Below, in pieces: positions 1-7,719 of a stretch of DNA of 64,000 nucleotides (position 1 is its first letter; each line of letters opens with the position of its first letter). The DNA is from Streptomyces sp. NBC_00285 (GTDB taxonomy: Bacteria; Actinomycetota; Actinomycetes; Streptomycetales; Streptomycetaceae), in NCBI RefSeq assembly GCF_036174265.1, contig NZ_CP108055.1, positions 9,424,001-9,488,000 of the forward strand, read 5' to 3'. The notes below the pieces were generated by a model. That model saw only the letters and a program-made list of their open reading frames with translations. It made no database searches and was not told where the DNA came from. The translations under genes were made by a program, and so were the position numbers.

Positions 1-192
1 TCCCCGGCTCGGTGCGGTCGTCGCCGGATGGACCACCGAGCCCGCGAACGGCGCTTCACGCTGGTCCCACGGTGCCGGTGGCGCCCGTGACCACGTCACC
101 TTGGGGCGCTGGGGCGGGGGCCACCCGAGTACCCGGCCTCCGGCGGCCCACGCGGTGCACGGTCCGGCCTCCGGGCGCGGGATGATCGGCCC

Positions 193-849
193 ATGAGTGA
201 GATCATCCTGATGTCCGACGCCCGAGTGGCCGCCGTCCCCGTCGAGGAGAACGGCGAACCCCTCGTGGACGTCCGCGACCGGCTCCTCCTCGACGACCGC
301 AAGAACGAGGACTCCCTGGGCGCCGAGGTCCATCTGCGCGAAGGCGTCCTCGCCCGGCTGACCGAGGCCGAGGCCCTGCTGCCCGGCGGCCTGCGCCTGC
401 TCTTCGTCGAGGGATACCGGCCGCCCGCCCTGCAGCGGCGGTACTTCGAGTCGTACTCCGACGAGCTGCGCGCCGCCCACCCGGACTGGTCCGCCGACCG
501 TGTCCGCGCGGCCGCCAGCCGCTACGTCTCCCCGCCCGAGATAGCCCCGCACAGCGCCGGCGCGGCCGTCGACCTGACCCTCGCGGACGCCGACGGCCGC
601 GAACTGGACCTCGGCACCGCGATGAACGCCAACCCGGAGGAGAGCGACGGCGCCTGCTACACGGGCGCCGGCAACATCACCGAGGAGGCCAAGGCCAACC
701 GGGCCGTGCTGGGCGAGGCACTGACCGCGGCGGGTCTGGTCAACTACCCCACCGAGTGGTGGCACTGGTCCTACGGCGACCGGTACTGGGCACTGGAGAC
801 CGGGGCGCCCGCCGCGCTGTACGGGCCGAAGGACCTCGGCGTGTCCTGA
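193..849 (+). CDS. VanX-like D-Ala-D-Ala dipeptidase (peptidase M15D)
   Basis: This 218-residue protein carries the hallmarks of the zinc dipeptidase family M15D, which hydrolyses D-alanyl-D-alanine: an EGYRP block with the family arginine at residue 76, a zinc pair in PHSAGAAVD (H120, D127), and a C-terminal EWWHWSYGD block giving the catalytic glutamate E188 and third zinc ligand H191. I see no signal peptide, so it should act in the cytosol, recycling D-Ala-D-Ala or similar dipeptides. No vanH or vanA lies beside it, so a housekeeping or dipeptide-catabolic role is more likely than glycopeptide resistance. The chosen ATG lacks a clear Shine-Dalgarno sequence; an in-frame ATG six codons later is possible. 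It converges on the SDR gene with a 19-bp gap. Confidence 0.85.
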   Translation: MSEIILMSDARVAAVPVEENGEPLVDVRDRLLLDDRKNEDSLGAEVHLREGVLARLTEAEALLPGGLRLLFVEGYRPPALQRRYFESYSDELRAAHPDWSADRVRAAASRYVSPPEIAPHSAGAAVDLTLADADGRELDLGTAMNANPEESDGACYTGAGNITEEAKANRAVLGEALTAAGLVNYPTEWWHWSYGDRYWALETGAPAALYGPKDLGVS

Positions 850-868
850 CGTCCCGGCCGGCGAAGGC

Positions 869-1828
869 TCACGCGAACGCGTTCACGCCCGTGAGCTCCG
901 CCGAAAGCGTCCACAGACGTGCCGCCTGCTCCGGGTCGGTCGCCCAGGCCCTGACGCCGCCGCTCTCGTCGCCGTCGACCGCGGGCTCGGCGATGTCGCA
1001 GTCCTCCAGATAGACGCCGCCCATCCCGGCCAGCTGGGGCGAGGTCGCCGCCCACACCTGTGTCGCCGCGCCCTGCTCCGGGCTCTTGAAACCGGCGGGG
1101 TTGAGCGGGTTGCCCTGCTCGTCGATCCAACCGCGCTCCACCATCTCCGACTTGGGGAGGTGGCGCTGCAACGGGGTGAGGATGCCGCCCGGGTGAAGCG
1201 CGAAGGCCCGCACCCCGCGGTCGGCGCCGAGTGCGTCGAGGTGGACGGCGAACAGGACGTTCGCGCTCTTCGCCTGGCCGTACGCCTGCCACTTGTCGTA
1301 GCCGGTCCGCCACTGGACGTCGTCCCAGCGCATCCCGGAGAAGTGGTGGCCGCGCGAGGACACCGAGACCACGCGGGCGCCGCCGGACTCGATGGCCGGC
1401 CACAGCCGGTTGACCAGGGCGAAGTGGCCGAGGTGGTTGGTCGCGAACTGTGCCTCCCAGCCGGGCCCGACCCGGGTCTCCGGGCAGGCCATGATCGCGG
1501 CGCTGTCGATGACGAGGTCGACCGTGCGGCCGGAGGCGAGGAAGCGTTCGGAGAAGGCACGCACACTCTGCAGATCCCCGAGGTCGAGTTCGTCCACTTC
1601 GACACGGTCGAGGCCGGCGAGGGCCTCCCGCGCGGTGTCGGGGCGCCTGGCCGGTACGACGACCCGGGCACCCGCCTTCGTGAGCGCCCTGGTGGTCTCC
1701 AGGCCGAGCCCGGAGTAGCCGCCGGTGACGATCGCGAGCTTCCCGGAGAGGTCTGCGCCCACGAGGACGTCGTCGGCGGTGCTGTGGGCGCCGAATCCCG
1801 AACCGATCTTGTGCTGTGCGGTACTCAT
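869..1828 (-). CDS. Short-chain dehydrogenase/reductase
   Basis: A 319-residue classical/extended SDR: TGGYSGLG nucleotide-binding loop at residues 35-42, NHLGHF at 131-136, catalytic Ser near 157 and Y183-x3-K187. It should oxidise or reduce an alcohol/carbonyl with NAD(P)(H); the substrate is unknown. The open frame extends 81 codons upstream, but that part looks non-coding. I choose the ATG at 1828 because a promoter with -10 TAGCGT sits 7 nt before it, which implies a leaderless transcript. The 19-bp promoter spacer holds a MerR-type dyad, so a MerR-family activator is likely, although no merR gene is adjacent. Confidence 0.88.
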   Translation of the reverse strand: MSTAQHKIGSGFGAHSTADDVLVGADLSGKLAIVTGGYSGLGLETTRALTKAGARVVVPARRPDTAREALAGLDRVEVDELDLGDLQSVRAFSERFLASGRTVDLVIDSAAIMACPETRVGPGWEAQFATNHLGHFALVNRLWPAIESGGARVVSVSSRGHHFSGMRWDDVQWRTGYDKWQAYGQAKSANVLFAVHLDALGADRGVRAFALHPGGILTPLQRHLPKSEMVERGWIDEQGNPLNPAGFKSPEQGAATQVWAATSPQLAGMGGVYLEDCDIAEPAVDGDESGGVRAWATDPEQAARLWTLSAELTGVNAFA

Positions 1829-1835
1829 GACGGGA

Positions 1836-1866
1836 ACGCTACGAATTGGAGTGCGCTCGAAGTCAA
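1836..1866 (-). promoter_or_regulatory. MerR-type promoter of the SDR gene, 19-bp spacer, leaderless
   Basis: On the minus strand, TTGACT (1861-1866) and TAGCGT (1836-1841) are separated by 19 bp, and the -10 ends 7 nt before the ATG. The spacer and -35 contain an imperfect dyad, ACTTCGAG and CTCCAATT (two mismatches from perfect). Overlong 19-bp spacers with a dyad are the signature of MerR-activated promoters. Confidence 0.55.
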
Positions 1867-1904
1867 GTCCGCCGCGCTCCGGCGCCACGACCCGGACATG
1901 GGGA

Positions 1905-2104
1905 AGCCCCGACCGGACGGGGGAATCACGGTCGGGGCTGGTCTGTGGTGGGTATGGATGGCGGTCGCCTCTCGGCGAAAGGCTCCACAGGGCTTCAGCC
2001 GAACGATCGTCCCTGTGGGCAAAAGGTGAGGCCCGGGGACACTGTCCCATCCATACCCACGGTTTGTTCAACGGGCAATGACCCTGTGGTGTTCCGTCAC
2101 AGGG
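1905..2104. other. Array of inverted repeats, possible structured RNA
   Basis: This lies in the gap between the FUSC stop and the SDR promoter. Four elements are seen: a 10-bp hairpin AGCCCCGACC/GGTCGGGGCT (1905-1914, 1930-1939); a 14-bp perfect inverted repeat GTGGGTATGGATGG (1948-1961, 2047-2060); inside it a 5-bp hairpin (1965-1978) and an 8-bp stem CCACAGGG/CCCTGTGG (1985-1992, 2011-2018); and a 7-bp hairpin CCCTGTG/CACAGGG (2082-2104). Read on the minus strand, the 1939-1905 hairpin followed by TTCCCC could be a terminator. The nesting resembles a cloverleaf RNA, but the arms could also be paired operators. Confidence 0.35.
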
Positions 2105-2125
2105 GGCGATTCCGGGTGAGCTGTG

Positions 2126-3295
2126 TCACCCCTTCCGACCGGTCGGAACGGTCTCGCTCCACAGGTTCTCCGCCTGGAGCAGCAGGGTTCCCAGCACGGT
2201 CGTGCCGGCGGCCTCCTGCCCCGCGTGTTCCCGCAGTCCGTCCCGCAACCGCCCGAGCAGGTCATACATCTCCGTCATCGCCGCGTCCCCCACGGACAGG
2301 TCGCCGTCGCCGTCCCGTAAACGGCTGCCGTGCGCGTGGCAGACGCCGCCGATCAGCTCCAGGAGCCGGGCGTAGGCGTCCAGCACCGGCCCGTCGGGGG
2401 CCGAGGACACACGGCCGTCGTCGGCGGCGACGGCCAGGGTGCGGGTGAGTGCGCGGATGTGCCCGGTGACCCGGCTCCAGCGCTCGTCGTCCTGCTGCGG
2501 AGGGATCTGCGCGGGCGACCGCCGCACGGCACGCAGCGGGGCGGCCGTCAGACGCAGGCTCTCCCGGCTCCAGCGCCGGGCGGAGCGCAGCGCCTCCAGG
2601 CGGTGCTCCAGACGGGCCGAGGCATGCGACCAGCCCTGCGCGTCCGATGCTCGGTCCCGCAGGTCACCGGCCACCCGGTACAGGACGTCGGCCGCCTCCT
2701 CGGCCAGCGCCGCGAGGTTCTCCCGTACGTCCCGCAGATGGATCGGCGGCAGCACGAACGCGTTCACGGCGAGACCGATGACCGCGCCGAGCGCGGCCTG
2801 TCCCACCCGGTGGCCGACCGCGGTCGCCCCGGCGGCGCCAGTGGCCAGCGTGAACAGCGCGGTGGTGGCGCCGTAGATCCCCTGGTCGCCGAAGCGCGGC
2901 CAGTTCGCCAGCAGCATCAGCAGCGGCACGGACAGCGCCACCGCACCCAGTGTGTGCCCCGTGACGGCCAGGGCCATCGACGCCAGCAGTGCGCCGACGC
3001 AGATCGCGGTGAACTGCCGTGCCGCCTGCATCAGGGAGCTGAACACGGTGGCCTGCACCAGGACCACCGCCACCCAGGGCGCCATCAGGGCCATCGGGTC
3101 GCCCATCCACACACCCGCCACGAGCCAGGCGAGCAGTGCGGCCGCCGAGGCCTTGAGTGACTGCACCACCAGATCGCGCTCCCGGCCGGGGCCGTCCCAG
3201 GCAGCGCGGGCGGCCCGGCCGACGCCATGGGCCTCCTGGCGCAGGGCGTGCGCGGACCGGGACCGTGGCCGGACCGCTTCCGTCGCACGAGTCAT
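2126..3295 (-). CDS. FUSC-family membrane protein (aromatic acid exporter-like)
   Basis: A 389-residue protein with about six hydrophobic helices in the first 200 residues (for example LLAWLVAGVW and TLGAVALSVPLLMLLANW) and a soluble C-terminal half that is helical and rich in Arg and Glu. This matches the fusaric-acid-resistance/aromatic acid exporter superfamily (FUSC). A role as an inner-membrane exporter of organic acids is inferred from the family. The open frame reaches 3418, but the first 41 residues look non-coding and overlap the neighbouring HAD gene. The ATG at 3295 leaves 17 bp to the HAD stop, so the two genes may be co-transcribed. Confidence 0.8.
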   Translation of the reverse strand: MTRATEAVRPRSRSAHALRQEAHGVGRAARAAWDGPGRERDLVVQSLKASAAALLAWLVAGVWMGDPMALMAPWVAVVLVQATVFSSLMQAARQFTAICVGALLASMALAVTGHTLGAVALSVPLLMLLANWPRFGDQGIYGATTALFTLATGAAGATAVGHRVGQAALGAVIGLAVNAFVLPPIHLRDVRENLAALAEEAADVLYRVAGDLRDRASDAQGWSHASARLEHRLEALRSARRWSRESLRLTAAPLRAVRRSPAQIPPQQDDERWSRVTGHIRALTRTLAVAADDGRVSSAPDGPVLDAYARLLELIGGVCHAHGSRLRDGDGDLSVGDAAMTEMYDLLGRLRDGLREHAGQEAAGTTVLGTLLLQAENLWSETVPTGRKG

Positions 3296-3312
3296 CCCCG
3301 GGTTCCCGCCCG

Positions 3313-3969
3313 TCACGCCAGGGGACTGGCGGCCAGGGACGCCAGCAGGTGGGCGGGATCGTCGTAGATCGACTGCGCGCCCGCCTCCAGCAGGTCGGCG
3401 CGGGGAATGCCGCCGCACAGAACACCGACGCAGTGGACTCCGGCGCGGGTGCCGGCCTGCATGTCCCAGACGGTGTCGCCGACGAAGACGGCGTTCTCGG
3501 CCGGCACCCCGGCCAGCTCCAGGGCGTGCTCCACGGGCTCGGCGGCGGGCTTGCCCTCCTTGACGTCGTCGGCGCTCGCCGTCGCGGTGATCGCTTCGTC
3601 CGCGTCGATCGCCCTGCGCAGCGCGGACAGTTCGGCACCGCCCGCCGAGGTCGCGAGGACAACCCGCCAGCCGTTGCGGTCGAGGTGGCGCAGCAGCCGG
3701 CCGGCGTCCTGGAGCGAGGGCAGCCGGTCGAAGTACTGCCCGTACAGGGCCTTGTGGGCCCCGCTCAACTGGGCGTCCAGGTCCTTGTCGCGGTCCTCAC
3801 CGAGGAGATGCGCGACGAGGTCGTCGGAGCCCAGCCCGATGGCCCGGTGCACGGCGTGCATCGGCACCCGGTGCCCTGCCTGCCGCAGCGCCTCCCACCA
3901 GGTCGTCACATGCAGGTGGTTGGTGTCCACCAGGGTGCCGTCGACGTCGAACACTGCCGCCCGTTCCAT
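3313..3969 (-). CDS. HAD-superfamily hydrolase (phosphoglycolate phosphatase-like)
   Basis: A 218-residue cytosolic haloacid-dehalogenase phosphatase. Motif I is D8-V-D10-G-T at the N-terminus (nucleophile and general acid), motif II is T107/S108 in LATSAGG, motif III is K140 in KEGKPAAE, and motif IV is GDTVWD (D165, D169). The helical insert between residues 16 and 85 is a C1-type cap, as in phosphoglycolate phosphatase or beta-phosphoglucomutase. Substrate cannot be assigned. The FUSC gene follows after 17 bp. Confidence 0.85.
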   Translation of the reverse strand: MERAAVFDVDGTLVDTNHLHVTTWWEALRQAGHRVPMHAVHRAIGLGSDDLVAHLLGEDRDKDLDAQLSGAHKALYGQYFDRLPSLQDAGRLLRHLDRNGWRVVLATSAGGAELSALRRAIDADEAITATASADDVKEGKPAAEPVEHALELAGVPAENAVFVGDTVWDMQAGTRAGVHCVGVLCGGIPRADLLEAGAQSIYDDPAHLLASLAASPLA

Positions 3970-4007
3970 GTACCGCTCCTCCCTTGTCGTGCCGTACGGG
4001 TACCACG

Positions 4008-5045
4008 TCAGGCGTCGGCCACTCGGGGCGGCACCCTGCCTTCACGGGACCAGGCCAGCAGCTCCTGAAGCGGCCAGGTGGTCACGACCCGCTCGGCGGG
4101 CACCCCGCACTCCTGCGCCCTGGCGCACCCGAGGATCTGCCAGTCCAGCTGGCCGGGCGCGTGCGCGTCGGTGTCGACGGAGAACAGCACGCCCGCCTCG
4201 ACGGCGCCGCGCAGCAACCGGCGTGGCGGGTCCAGCCGTTCGGGGCGGCTGTTGATCTCCACCGCGGTGCCGGACTCGGCGCACGCGGCGAACACCTCGT
4301 CCGCGTCGAACTCCGACTCGGGCCGCCCCCGTCCGGTCACCAGTCGTCCCGTGCAGTGCCCGAGGACGTCGGCGTGCGGATCGCGTACGGCGGCCACCAT
4401 GCGCCGGGTCATGGAGCGGGCGTCCATGCGCAGCTTGGAGTGCACGGACACGACCACGACGTCCAGGCGTTCCAGGAGCTCCGGCTCCTGGTCCAGCGAG
4501 CCGTCGTCGAGGATGTCGCACTCGATGCCGGTGAGCAGCCGGAACGGCGCCCAGGTCTCGTTCAGTGCCGCCACCACGTCCAGTTGTTGCCGCAGCCGCT
4601 CCGGGGACAGCCCCCGGGCCACGGTCAGACGGGGCGAGTGGTCGGTGAGCACCGCCCAGTCGTGGCCGAGTCCGGCGGCGGTGCGGCCCATCTCCTCGAT
4701 CGGGCTGCCGCCGTCCGACCAGTCGGAGTGCAGATGGCAGTCGCCGCGCAGCAGCGCCCGGAGCTCCGTTCCGCCCCCGGTCCAGGGCGCGTCGGCCTCG
4801 CCCTCCAGCTTCTCCAGGTAGCCGGGCACGTCTCCGGCCAGCGCCTCGCGCACCACCTGGGCCGTCTTCGGGCCGATGCCCTTGAGCGACTCCAGCGACC
4901 CGGACCGGGCCCGCTCCCGCACCTCGTCCGGGGACATCCCGGTGAGCACCCGGGCCGCCGTCCGGAAGGCACGGACGCGGTACGTGGGTGCCAGGGACCG
5001 CTCCAGCAGGAAGGCGATCCGCTCCAGAGACGTGACGGGATCCAT
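4008..5045 (-). CDS. HhH plus PHP-domain protein (PolX C-terminus-like)
   Basis: A 345-residue protein with two modules. Residues 1-75 form a helix-hairpin-helix region (KGIGPKTAQVV at 55-65) as in family X DNA polymerases. Residues 100-340 form a PHP domain with metal ligands H104, H106, D108 and TDHS (H136) near its start. The polymerase fingers and palm are missing, so this is the HhH-PHP part of a PolX-type architecture; a metal-dependent phosphoesterase acting on nucleic acid or a phosphorylated small molecule is the likely activity. The open frame extends to 5195, but the ATG at 5045 is preceded by an excellent ribosome site (GGAGGAGGAGGTGACC), which fixes the start. Confidence 0.82.
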   Translation of the reverse strand: MDPVTSLERIAFLLERSLAPTYRVRAFRTAARVLTGMSPDEVRERARSGSLESLKGIGPKTAQVVREALAGDVPGYLEKLEGEADAPWTGGGTELRALLRGDCHLHSDWSDGGSPIEEMGRTAAGLGHDWAVLTDHSPRLTVARGLSPERLRQQLDVVAALNETWAPFRLLTGIECDILDDGSLDQEPELLERLDVVVVSVHSKLRMDARSMTRRMVAAVRDPHADVLGHCTGRLVTGRGRPESEFDADEVFAACAESGTAVEINSRPERLDPPRRLLRGAVEAGVLFSVDTDAHAPGQLDWQILGCARAQECGVPAERVVTTWPLQELLAWSREGRVPPRVADA

Positions 5046-5307
5046 GGTCACCTCCTCCTCCAGGGTTCCCCAGGCCCGCGGCGCCCGCACGACGGGCCGG
5101 TGGTCGAACCGGGGCACGCGGCCGGGGACCCCGGTTTCCCGCTGTCCGGGTAGGAGGAAGCGACAGCCCCCGTGCTCACCCGGCTGGGCGAACACGGGGA
5201 CTTCGGGCGTCCTGCCGCGCAGGGCGCGGTGGAGGCGGCGGTCCTCACCCTGCTCGGCGGATGACGTCCGCCTCTCCCTTACGGGGGAAGCGTTCTACGC
5301 TCGGTTC

Positions 5308-5544
5308 ATGACCGAAATCGCGAGTCCGCACATCACCAGCCCGCGGATCATGGTGCTCGGGGTGCAGCCGGGAACACCGCCGTTCCGGATCGTGGAGATC
5401 GACGGCGAGGTGGTGGGTGAGGCCAGGGCCGTCACCGACGTCCTGGAGGCGGCCGCCGCCTTCGGCATCACGGTGCACGACCTGGACGACCCGGACGTGG
5501 TCCGCTGGGTCGGTGGCGACAAGTTCACCTGGCACCGGCACTGA
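5308..5544 (+). CDS. Small conserved-looking hypothetical protein, 78 aa
   Basis: I do not recognise this family. The protein is acidic, with no membrane helix or cysteine. It reads as a compact alpha/beta fold (GTPPFRIVEIDGEVVGEA, then VTDVLEAAAAFGITVHDL). Third-position GC is typical of real genes here. No Shine-Dalgarno precedes the ATG, but TACGCT at 5295-5300 lies seven bases upstream, which would suit a leaderless transcript. It converges with the GH16 gene, 9 bp away. A regulatory or accessory small protein is possible; nothing in the sequence assigns a function. Confidence 0.65.
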   Translation: MTEIASPHITSPRIMVLGVQPGTPPFRIVEIDGEVVGEARAVTDVLEAAAAFGITVHDLDDPDVVRWVGGDKFTWHRH

Positions 5545-5553
5545 CCCACCGGG

Positions 5554-6774
5554 TCAGCCGACCGTCCACTTCTGGTTGGCGCCGCCCGTGCAGGTCCACA
5601 GCTGGAGCCGGGTGCCGTTGGCCGCGCTGTTGCCGGTGACGTCCAGGCACTTGTCGGCCTGCGGGTTGACGATGTCGTGCGCGCCCGTGACGGTCCACCG
5701 CTGGGCCGCGGAGCCGTTGCAGTCGTAGAGCTGGACGGTCGTACCGTCCGCGGTGCCGCCGCCCGTCGCGTCCAGGCACTTGCCGAGCGCACGGATCGTG
5801 CCGTCCGAGCCGACGGCCCACTGCTGGGCCGCGCTGCCGTTGCAGTCGTAGAGCTGGACGGCCGTCCCGTTCGCGGGGTTCGCCCCGGCGACGTCGACGC
5901 ACTTGCCGGCCAGCCCCCGGATCGCCGCCCCGGTGGTCGTCTCGCCGGTCGTGACGGAGACGTGGTCCACCACGAGCTGCTGAGGCAAGGCCGTGGAGCC
6001 GTCCGGGTCGCCGGGCCAGTAGCCGCCGACCGCGAGGTTAAGGATCAGGAAGAACGGCTTGTCGAACACCCAGGTCCGGCCGCCCAGGTCGGCGGGTGTG
6101 CGCCGCTGGTAGACGTTTCCGTCCACGGACCAGGTGATCGATCCCGGCGCCCAGTCGACGGCGAAGGTGTGGAAGGCGTCCGCGAAGGCCTGGCCGTTCG
6201 GCAGGGAGTAGCCGGCGCCGATGCCGCCCGAGCCGGAGTAGCCGGGGCCGTGGATCGTGCCGTGCACGGTCGAGGGCTCGAAGCCGACGTTCTCCATGAC
6301 GTCGATCTCGCCCGAGTCCGGCCAGTTGACCGGGGTGCCGAGCATCCAGAAGGCCGGCCACATGCCCTGTCCGCGCGGGATCTTCATCCGGGCCTCGACG
6401 TGCCCGTACTGCGCGGTGAACCTCCCGGCCGTGTTCAGCCGGGCCGAGGTGTACTGGCAGGTGCCGTACCAGCACTGGTAGTTCGCGGGGTTCTCGCGGC
6501 GGGCCGTGATCACGAGGTGGCCCTGGCCGTCGAGGGCGGCGTTCCTGTTGCCCGCCGTGTAGTACTGCCGCTCGTGGTTGTTGACGTTGTCGCCGGTCTC
6601 GACCTGCCACTTCGAGGAGTCGGCCGCGGCCCCGGCGGGCCCGTCGAAGGTGTCGGAGAAGGTCACCGCGGCGGCGGGGACAGCGGGCGGATCCGCCTGT
6701 GCGGTCCCGGACCCGACGAGGACGGCGGCGAGGGCGGCGAGGAGACATCTGCGCAGCAGGCGTGAGGCGGCCAC
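5554..6774 (-). CDS. Secreted GH16 beta-glucanase with C-terminal ricin-type CBM13
   Basis: About 406 residues: a signal peptide (RLLRRCLLAALAAVLVGSGTAQA), a GH16 jelly-roll catalytic domain (residues 35-275) with the diagnostic E156-I-D158-V-M-E161 nucleophile/acid-base motif, and a C-terminal ricin B-type beta-trefoil (282-406) with three QxW repeats (QQW, QRW, QKW). It should be exported and cleave beta-1,3 or mixed-linkage glucan, with the trefoil binding polysaccharide. A longer start at 6801 is possible, but the GTG at 6774 has GGAAGGA six bases upstream. A -35/-10 pair and a palindromic operator precede it. Confidence 0.9.
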   Translation of the reverse strand: MAASRLLRRCLLAALAAVLVGSGTAQADPPAVPAAAVTFSDTFDGPAGAAADSSKWQVETGDNVNNHERQYYTAGNRNAALDGQGHLVITARRENPANYQCWYGTCQYTSARLNTAGRFTAQYGHVEARMKIPRGQGMWPAFWMLGTPVNWPDSGEIDVMENVGFEPSTVHGTIHGPGYSGSGGIGAGYSLPNGQAFADAFHTFAVDWAPGSITWSVDGNVYQRRTPADLGGRTWVFDKPFFLILNLAVGGYWPGDPDGSTALPQQLVVDHVSVTTGETTTGAAIRGLAGKCVDVAGANPANGTAVQLYDCNGSAAQQWAVGSDGTIRALGKCLDATGGGTADGTTVQLYDCNGSAAQRWTVTGAHDIVNPQADKCLDVTGNSAANGTRLQLWTCTGGANQKWTVG

Positions 6775-6847
6775 GGCTCTTCCTTCCCTGCGGCGGCCCA
6801 TGGACGGGCGCGCCGGCCGAGGTGGGGGGTGAAGGTGTCGCCTCTTG

Positions 6848-6876
6848 ATTTAAGGGGTGAGGTAAGGGGTCGTCAA
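6848..6876 (-). promoter_or_regulatory. Promoter of the GH16 gene
   Basis: On the minus strand TTGACG (6871-6876) is followed after exactly 17 bp by TTAAAT (6848-6853), a good vegetative-type promoter. It gives a leader of about 65 nt before the GTG at 6774. Confidence 0.6.
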
Positions 6877-6881
6877 TACAT

Positions 6882-6893
6882 TGGTACGGACCA
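6882..6893. promoter_or_regulatory. Palindromic operator TGGTACGGACCA just upstream of the GH16 -35
   Basis: TGGT(A/C)CG(G/T)ACCA is an imperfect palindrome 5 bp upstream of the -35. It resembles the TGGTCYAGACCA-type sites known from Streptomyces chitinase and DasR-controlled promoters (GntR/HutC family), with a changed centre. Which regulator binds is inference. Confidence 0.4.
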
Positions 6894-6916
6894 GAAGTTG
6901 AGCGATCGAGGATTCC

Positions 6917-7465
6917 CTACGCCTTCTTCGCCGGTTTGTGCACGGCCCGGCTCAGGCGCCGTCCCAGCAGCAGATAGCCGATCAGGGCCCCGGAGGTGTT
7001 CAGGATGACGTCGTCGACGTCGAAGGCCCGGCCCTCCACCAGCGCGCCCTGCGCGAACTCGACCAGCAGCATCACCACGGCCGTCAGCAGCAGGATCCGC
7101 AGCAGTCCTCGGGTCTTCGGGGCGATGATCGGCACCAGAATCCCGAACGGCACGCCCAGCAGGATGTTCCCGCCGATCTGCTTGAAGGCGTCCCGCATCT
7201 CCGGCTGGTCCAGATAGGCCTTGAGGGAGGCGCCTGGATGCAGGTTGGTGTGGGTCAGGTCCACCGACGCGGGCGAGGGCTCCAGCGTCAGCCGGGCCAG
7301 CACGACGGCGAACGCCACCATGAACGCGAAGGCGAACACCATCGCCACGAAGCGGACGACGAGGGAGAGCGGATTGCGCCGCGGGCGGGCGGGTTTCACC
7401 ACGCGCTCTGTCTTGGCCGTGCCGCTGTCTGACCCCGCTCGCGAACGTGAGGGCGCCCAGGCCAT
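6917..7465 (-). CDS. VanZ-like membrane protein
   Basis: A 182-residue integral membrane protein of the VanZ family. After a basic cytosolic N-terminus (about 30 residues) there are four hydrophobic segments: LVVRFVAMVFAFAFMVAFAVVLA, the GNILLGVPFGILVPII stretch, LLRILLLTAVVMLLVEFAQ and VILNTSGALIGYLLL. The family motifs GNILLxxPFG and EFxQ..G.R.FDVDDVILNT are present. VanZ proteins are linked to teicoplanin tolerance, but most actinobacterial members have unknown roles. I choose ATG 7465 because GGAGG lies five bases before it; GTG at 7477 is the alternative. The GH16 promoter region follows its stop. Confidence 0.8.
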   Translation of the reverse strand: MAWAPSRSRAGSDSGTAKTERVVKPARPRRNPLSLVVRFVAMVFAFAFMVAFAVVLARLTLEPSPASVDLTHTNLHPGASLKAYLDQPEMRDAFKQIGGNILLGVPFGILVPIIAPKTRGLLRILLLTAVVMLLVEFAQGALVEGRAFDVDDVILNTSGALIGYLLLGRRLSRAVHKPAKKA

Positions 7466-7719
7466 TCGGTCCTCCACTCTGCAACTTACTTACGTGGTGG
7501 GGCGATTACCCCTGAACAGCCCGAGAATGCCATCGCGCCCCCATCGTCCCCCGGTTTCTTTCGTACGGTCGGGGCACTCCGGGCGGGCCGGGCCGCCCGC
7601 TTCGTGGCCGCTGCCCCGGACCTGCCCGCGTTCGGCGGCGACCAGCACCCGGCGTGGGTGCCGGCCGGCGCCGGCGCGCTCGGTGCCCTCACCGCGCCGC
7701 GGTCATGTTCCGCGGCTGA

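Noticed and set aside
193..849. Reading the dipeptidase as VanX of a resistance cluster.
   Set aside because: vanH, vanA and the vanRS regulators are missing on both sides. The VanZ-like gene at 6917 is 6 kb away and belongs to a broad family.
5172..5264. A 30-codon plus-strand frame with GTG start (LTRLGEHGDFGRPAAQGAVE...) between the PHP and small hypothetical genes.
   Set aside because: GGAGGAAG is too far from the GTG, and the frame is too short to judge. It could be a remnant of a longer gene, so it is not listed as a gene.
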